This document shows positions 58,566 through 64,000 of a stretch of DNA of 64,000 bases, one piece after another. The stretch's first letter is position 1, and each line of letters begins with the position of its first letter. The notes under the pieces are model-generated. The model made no database searches. It was not told where the DNA came from and saw only the letters and a list, made by a program, of their open reading frames with translations. The stretch is from Eucommia ulmoides (taxonomy: Eukaryota > Streptophyta > Magnoliopsida > Garryales > Eucommiaceae). A program made the translations under genes and the position numbers. The stretch spans positions 23,513,901-23,577,900 of the forward strand of contig CM028326.1 of assembly GCA_016647705.1 (NCBI GenBank). The letters are read 5' to 3'.

Positions 58566-60170
58566 AGTTGTGTTTGGGTAAGGGATTCCTAAGGGAGATT
58601 TCATTTGGTTAGAGGATTTCAAAATTCTATTTTGACGTATTCTTTGTTTGGGTTTTAGGAGAAAAGGAATTGTGAAATTCGTTCAAGTGGTAAATAGTAG
58701 GGCTGGCAAAACAGGTAACAGGTCGTATAACAGGTCATTACACGATAACACGAAACACGATAAGACCCAAACACGAACACGACACGATAAGCTTATCGTG
58801 TCAGACTATCCAAACACGACACGAAAATTATCGTGTCGACACGACACGACACGATAATTTTTCGTGTCACACGATGACACGAAACCTATCAGGTAAACAC
58901 GACACGATAAGACCTGATAGGTTTCTATTATACATTAATTTACCCATTACACGTTAACCCATTACACGTTAACGACCTGTTAACCTGTTAACGACCTGTT
59001 AACCTGTTAATTTAAAACCATCTTAACAAATTATTATATATTAAGTACTAATTTGTAATATTTGATCATTTGGGGGGTGTAAAAATAATTTATTAAATTA
59101 ACGGGTAACCTATTGGGTCACAGGTTATCGTGTAACCTGAATACACGAAATTCTTATCGTGTCTTATCGTGTAACCTATTGGGTTATCAGGTTAACCTGA
59201 TAACCTGCACTATTTCTTATCAGGTTATCGGGTCTGACACGATAACGACCCGATACCTGATAAGCAAAACCTAGACCTGCTAATTTCGTGTCGGTCTCGT
59301 GTCGTGTCATCGTGTAAATACCTGTTTTGCCAGCCCTAGTAAATAGAGGATTTGGAAATCATTTTGAAACAGGTGTAATTTCACAAATCCTTCATTCGTT
59401 CACTAGCTTGAGCTTTTTGCAGTTCGCTCGTTTGTCGTCGAATCGTCTTCTTCTTCGTCAAATGGTCGTTGCCGAATTGTCTTCTTCCATTGTCGTCTTT
59501 GAATCGTCTTCTTCCCTCGTCGAATCGTTTTTTTTCCTTCGTCGTCTTCTTCATTCGTCGTCTTCAAATCGTCTTCTTCCCTCGTCGAATCTTCGAATTG
59601 TCGTTGTCAAATCGTCTTCTTCCCTCTTCGCCTTTGAATCGTCTTCTTCCCTCATCGAATCTTCGAATCGTCGTCGTCATTGTCCAATCGTTGCCGTCGC
59701 CTCCATCGTCCATCGTTGCTCAATCCGCGTTCTTTGTCGTCGTCCGTCACTCCTTTTCTTCAGGTTCGTTTTCCAATTTATTCATGTTTCTTGTGCATTC
59801 TGTGAATAAAATAGGGTAATTTGTGCATTTTGTGAATAAATTAGGGTTCCACCCTAATTTAAGCAACCAACTGGTGATGAATCAGATTGCACTTTGTTTG
59901 AAATTTTTGTTGCATCTTCTTCTTCATGTTTTATAGTTTCTGTTTGTTGATTTGTTGATTTTTAGGGTGCCTTTTCATGTTCTGCATTTTTTTTATGATT
60001 TGTTGATTTTCGTGGTTAATCACATTGGCTTGATGAGGTTGAAGTTTCATTATTATATTGTTCATCGGCTAAAATAGTTATTCAAATAAAAGATTTGTTT
60101 AATGATGAGATTTCAAAATTCAGGATTTTGAAATCCCATCATTTAACAAATCCTTTACTCAAACGTAAAC
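58566..60170. mobile_element. Harbinger-like element in copy B, split by hAT
   Basis: The left end AGTTGTGTTTGGGTAAGGG is better preserved than in copy A. The right end is 'aaacgtaaac'. TAA flanks are at 58563-58565 and 60171-60173. It is the duplicate of 56462-57363 with the hAT insertion inside. Confidence 0.75.
58698..59338. mobile_element. hAT element with CACGACACGATAA repeats, TSD GTAAATAG
   Basis: Exact 8-bp duplications (58690-58697, 59339-59346) flank 641 bp. The inverted ends are nearly perfect: TAGGGCTGGCAAAACAGGTA and the complement of the right end. The interior is dense in 'acacgacacgata', 'cgtgtcatcgtgt' and 'taacctgttaacgacc' words on both strands, with a perfect 22-bp palindrome at about 58780-58802. 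No transposase; the 69-codon frame here is repeat translation. Confidence 0.93.
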
Positions 60171-60231
60171 TAAGAGTTCTTGGTAAACAATACACAGACT
60201 TAAATTTTTTACCATACAGTCTAGACCTTTA

Positions 60232-60608
60232 GAGTGCTTTTTTTTGGCAGAAAAAATGATGGATAAAAAAATGATATGGAAAATAGGATGATAAATGAGA
60301 AATAAACTTGTTTCGTATGGATGGAAAATCAGAGGAAAAAAAGAATAGGAAGGAAAATTCATAATTTCCTAATCATTTTTTTCCCTCACTAATATGGGAG
60401 AAAAAAAAAAAAAAAAAAATTACAATTATACCTTTGATAATATAAATTTTAATTTTTTTTTTGCAATATATGAGAGTAAAGTAGTAAATTATATTAAAGT
60501 GAATTATTTTTGTTCTTTTCATTTTTCTTTTCAAACCAAACAATATTAGAGAAAATAATTTTCCTTTCACAATCTTTTTTTTTTTCTTCCTTTCAACCAA
60601 ATGTACCC
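60232..60608. mobile_element. Small Harbinger-like MITE, TSD TTA
   Basis: The 377 bp insert has ends GAGTGCTTTTTTTTGG and (complemented) GGGTACATTTGGTTG and TTA on both sides (60229-60231, 60609-60611). It is absent from copy A at the matching site near 57411. Only a short part of the inverted repeat is conserved. Confidence 0.6.
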
Positions 60609-61503
60609 TTAACTATTTTTTTTAGAAATCCAAAGTTATTGTACTACATTAAAAATATTACTACAATTTTTTCAAATAAAAAATTATAGTAATTTTATAT
60701 TTTGCAGTGAATTTAAATTTTTGATAGAATTATTAAATTTCTAAAAAAATTACTATATTGAGTAGATTAGGTGAAAAATGAATTTTTGGGAAAAAAAACA
60801 AGAAGAGAAATACTGCATCATTGCACACTCATGAGTTTATTGAAGACATATTGTCTAAGATAACCCAATAAGTACATGTTATATTTTCCTATTTTGAGCA
60901 TTCACAATATAAAGACAACCCCCTTTTGACAACTTTATTTATTTATTATTTTATTATGTGAGTGGAGTAATAAATATAGATAATACACCTCATGCGAGTT
61001 CCTCCTTTTCTGCAAGGTAATTTAGAGTTTATAAGTTTTTAGATAAAAAACAAAAAATCACAAGGTGATAATTGCCTCCTCAATTATATGTTGACAATGA
61101 TTTGAGCATTGTACAAGAAAAGGCACAAAAGCCTAAAGGGTATGAAATTGTTGATCAACTCAAGGCATAACCCTTCTATTTTCCCCCCAAATTGATTCCA
61201 TATAGTGACCTTTTCTTTTTCTTCTCATATTAGTTAGAAAAATATGAAATTGAAAATAAAAAACTGATAAAATTCAAATTGTGTCAATTGAGTTCAAATC
61301 GTTAACTTCATTTTTTTTTTTTATGGGAATAGCCGACGTAGATGATTTCCGTGCTTGACACGTGAGTGAGTGATTTCTGTCAAAATTCATGACGGTGTTA
61401 ACAATTTGGATTCATTTGACATGATTTAGATATTTCATGGTTTAATGTGTTCAAATTGAAAGGATAGGAATCAAAGTGGAGTTTCTCTAAGACTTCAAGG
61501 GTG

Positions 61504-61936
61504 CAAAGTGAAAAAAAAAAAACTCTAGAAATTAAATTGGGATGGACTAAATAAAAATATTTATATTTGAAAAGAAATTATTCTAATACTTTCCTAAAAA
61601 AAACATAGAAATATAAGTATAGGAAGTAAATATTAGTTATTAACTTAGCTTCCACCCAATTTAGGGTGATTGGAATTTTCAATCATCCATTCTTTTTCAT
61701 TGTATGGTATGAGAGAGCAATAACCAAAAAATTGAAATTTCGTAATATTATGTTTAGTGTTTAAAATTCTCCCCCAATGTTTGTACCCAAAAAAAAAAGT
61801 ACAGTCTAAGAGAGCCCAATATTCATTTTACGTTAAGCATTACCTCTTTTTTAAACTAAAAGGTTGTGTTTGGGTAAAACACTAGAAAAAAGATGATTTG
61901 AAAAAGTAATTTGTAATTTTTTTTTTAATAAAGTTT
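61504..61936. other. AT-rich spacer
   Basis: Sequence between the tandem duplication and the MULE-like element. No gene or element end recognised. Confidence 0.4.
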
Positions 61937-62861
61937 GGGAAAATTGTATTTTGGTCCCTTTAAGTATTGAGGTGAGTGTCTAATTGGATCCTGAGATTTC
62001 AGAAATGACACATTTGTTATCTTATATTTTGATTTCATTTCATTTTGATCAAATTAAAAATTATGTTAAAAATATTGGATGAAATTCGTTAATTTTTAGA
62101 TATTTTCATTATTTCACACGTCTCCCTTGTAATATCAAGTATTAAAATAAATGGGAGTAAAATATAAATTTTTCTTTCCTTTCTTTTTCTTTTGTCTTTA
62201 GTTTTTCACTTGTCTCTCCAATATCATTCTCTCTCTAACATATCCATATCTCTCTCTCCTCTCTCGCTTATTCATTTTTTTTTTTTAACCCTCCATTTTA
62301 TTTTTTAAATAATAAAATATAAATAATGTTATTTTAGTAATTTAAAAATAAAAGACAATTTCCAACATTTAAAAAAAAATTACAAATAAAAATTTAAAAA
62401 TATAATTAATTTTGTAAAAATATAAAATTAAGTTAGTTTATTTTTATCTTTTAAGGACAAAAACTATAATATATAATTAACTTGAAAAAATATAATTTAT
62501 TTTTGCATTTTTATATTTTATTCTCTCTTTTATTTATTATTTTACATTTTTTTTTAAAAAACTTAAAAAATGGAGTATACAAAAATAAAAATAGATAATG
62601 AATAAAGCGAGAGAGAGAGAGTGTGTGGAAGAGAGTGTGTGAAAAGAGGAGAGGGAGTTCTACAATTATCTTTGAAAAAATAAAACTAATTTTGTGCATT
62701 TTTTTTTTGTAAGAATAAAAATTATAATACATAATTGACATAAAATATAATTTTTTTTATTTTTTATTTTATTTTATTACCTTACGTTTATTAAAAAAAA
62801 ATAGAGGGTAAAAAATATAAAGTAAGAGATAGTGTGTATGGGGAGACGAGAGAGAGTCATG

Positions 62862-62895
<34 letters not shown>

Positions 62896-63080
62896 TGATG
62901 AAGAGAGTGCAGACATACCTCTGAAGTAACGAATTCCATCCAATTTTTCTAGCAGAATATTTGATTCGACAAAATTGAAACGAAATTGAAACATGAAGAA
63001 CCAAATGTTTTATATTAGAAATCTCAAGGTTCATTTAAACACCCACCTCATACTTAAGGGACCAAAAATGCAATTTTTCC
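61937..63080. mobile_element. MULE-like element with inverted repeats of about 165 bp
   Basis: The left end GGGAAAATTGTATTTTGGTC and the complemented right end GGAAAAATTGCATTTTTGGTC remain alignable for about 165 bp on each side, including 'aagtattgaggtgagtgt'/'aagtatgaggtgggtgt' and 'ggatgaaattcg'/'ggatggaattcg'. The core of about 800 bp is AT-rich with GA microsatellites (62607-62640, 62861-62892) and no protein. A 9-bp target duplication was looked for and not found. Confidence 0.7.
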
Positions 63081-63554
63081 TTACAGATTTATTTTTTATT
63101 TTTTACAAATAGAACATCCAATGCAAAACATCTAGTGAACCTCCCAAGTGAAAGATCTAAAGTTCAAGTTCTTCATTTCTGATGCGAACCTTACCAAGAA
63201 TAGTGGGACCCAAAAATCAATTTAGGGTATTTTTGCAAGGATTGTTCTAAAATTCAAATTTATAAACAAAAAGAAGAACACAAACCTTGACCCAACGTTT
63301 ATAAATGAAACGCAAACCAAAACTATAAAGTAACAAATCTCGACCCCTTGATTATAATTGAATTACGAACCAAAAGTATAAAGTTTAAACGTTACAAGAA
63401 ATTTTTGATAAGTTTTAAAAAAAATTCTCTGAAGAATTCAAAAGGAAACCCTCTCAATGATGTATTATTCAAAATGCAGTTGAAACATGCAATAAATCTT
63501 TTAGTGGTGCTTGTTGATTCTCAAAGCATAATTGTGTTGTAATTCAATTTTTTT

Positions 63555-63557
<3 letters not shown>

Positions 63558-63615
<58 letters not shown>
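63558..63615. repeat. (TA)n microsatellite, about 29 units
   Basis: An uninterrupted alternating AT run of 58 bp, probably variable between individuals. Confidence 0.97.
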
Positions 63616-63621
<6 letters not shown>

Positions 63622-64000
63622 AGGACATCCAGACGCGCAATAGAATAATTTTACTTTCAGTACTTTTTAAGTCAAAATTATTTCACCCCGCAAAGAAAAG
63701 AAAAATGGAGGTACAATTAGTTAGCTCTTTTCATACAAAGCAAACATGGTGTGCACTACCCTTTGCAATCCGAAAGGACCTTCTTCCTCCATTGGCCATT
63801 GATGATGTCATGATCAACGGTGCATGATGTTATGGTCAACCAAGACTTTTTTTTTTCATTTTTTTAAAATAAAATAATTAATATTTAGTACTTGTTTAAT
63901 ACAATTAAAATTTCAATTGCTTAAACCTAGCCAAAATTGTTGGTTAATACTAAGCTATAAACATTCGAAATTTCTGGTCCTTCGATCTCTATTGATCTCT
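63616..64000. other. Right edge, nothing recognised
   Basis: AT-rich DNA with no convincing frame or element end in what is visible. Confidence 0.4.

Larger units (their letters stand above)
58240..61503. repeat. Tandem duplication, copy B with later insertions
   Basis: Same unit as copy A, enlarged by a hAT element (58698-59338) and a small Harbinger-like element (60232-60608), neither present in A. It ends with the same 'gacttcaaggg' and then diverges at 61504. Confidence 0.9.

Overview
The window is nuclear DNA of a flowering plant, probably a eudicot; the species cannot be named from sequence alone. It is AT-rich and intron-containing, and it holds several classes of plant retrotransposon and non-autonomous DNA element. 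Three host genes can be reconstructed exon by exon with in-frame GT-AG junctions. They are a kinetochore SPC25 gene (minus strand, 15897-20421, 7 coding exons, 314 aa), a JmjC oxygenase of the JMJ20/JMJD4 type (plus strand, 40225-47465, 9 exons, 482 aa) and a neprosin-domain (DUF239) protein (minus strand, 51199-54675, 6 exons, 414 aa). They have unrelated roles and do not form a functional cluster. No RNA gene or CRISPR array was recognised.

About three quarters of the window is transposon-derived, much of it nested. Positions 1-2151 are the decayed internal part of a minus-strand Ty1/copia element. A 2.2 kb solo LTR (2337-4555, target-site duplication TAAAT) follows its primer-binding site. 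From 5180 to 14665 an old RTE-type LINE relic is split by a Ty3/gypsy chromodomain element (5527-14380). That element was itself hit by a 3.0 kb solo LTR (7640-10608, TSD GTACA) and by a hAT element (11871-12516, TSD CTTGGGTC).

SPC25 follows, with a Harbinger-like element about 230 bp upstream of its ATG. Positions 21532-31902 are a Tat-lineage gypsy element on the minus strand. Its pol is truncated, it has a 74-bp tandem-repeat block, and it carries two open reading regions antisense to pol. One of these is an intact 153-codon ORF; the other is split by a 1.5 kb solo LTR with TSD GCGAT. Between 31903 and 40224 lie copia remnants, another solo LTR (34959-37112) and an LTR-like noncoding stretch.

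The JMJ20-like gene carries an LTR-like repeat pair in its 2.6 kb first intron. Downstream are an RTE LINE end, a Harbinger-like element and a TRIM element in tandem form (three LTRs, two internal segments, TSD CATTT). The neprosin gene follows, with more fragments in its introns. The last 9 kb has no gene. It consists of a 2.1 kb tandem duplication whose second copy received extra hAT and Harbinger-like insertions, a MULE-like element with inverted repeats of about 165 bp, and a long TA microsatellite.

Gene models rest on reading splice junctions and family resemblance by eye. Transposon calls rest mainly on terminal motifs and target-site duplications read directly from the sequence.
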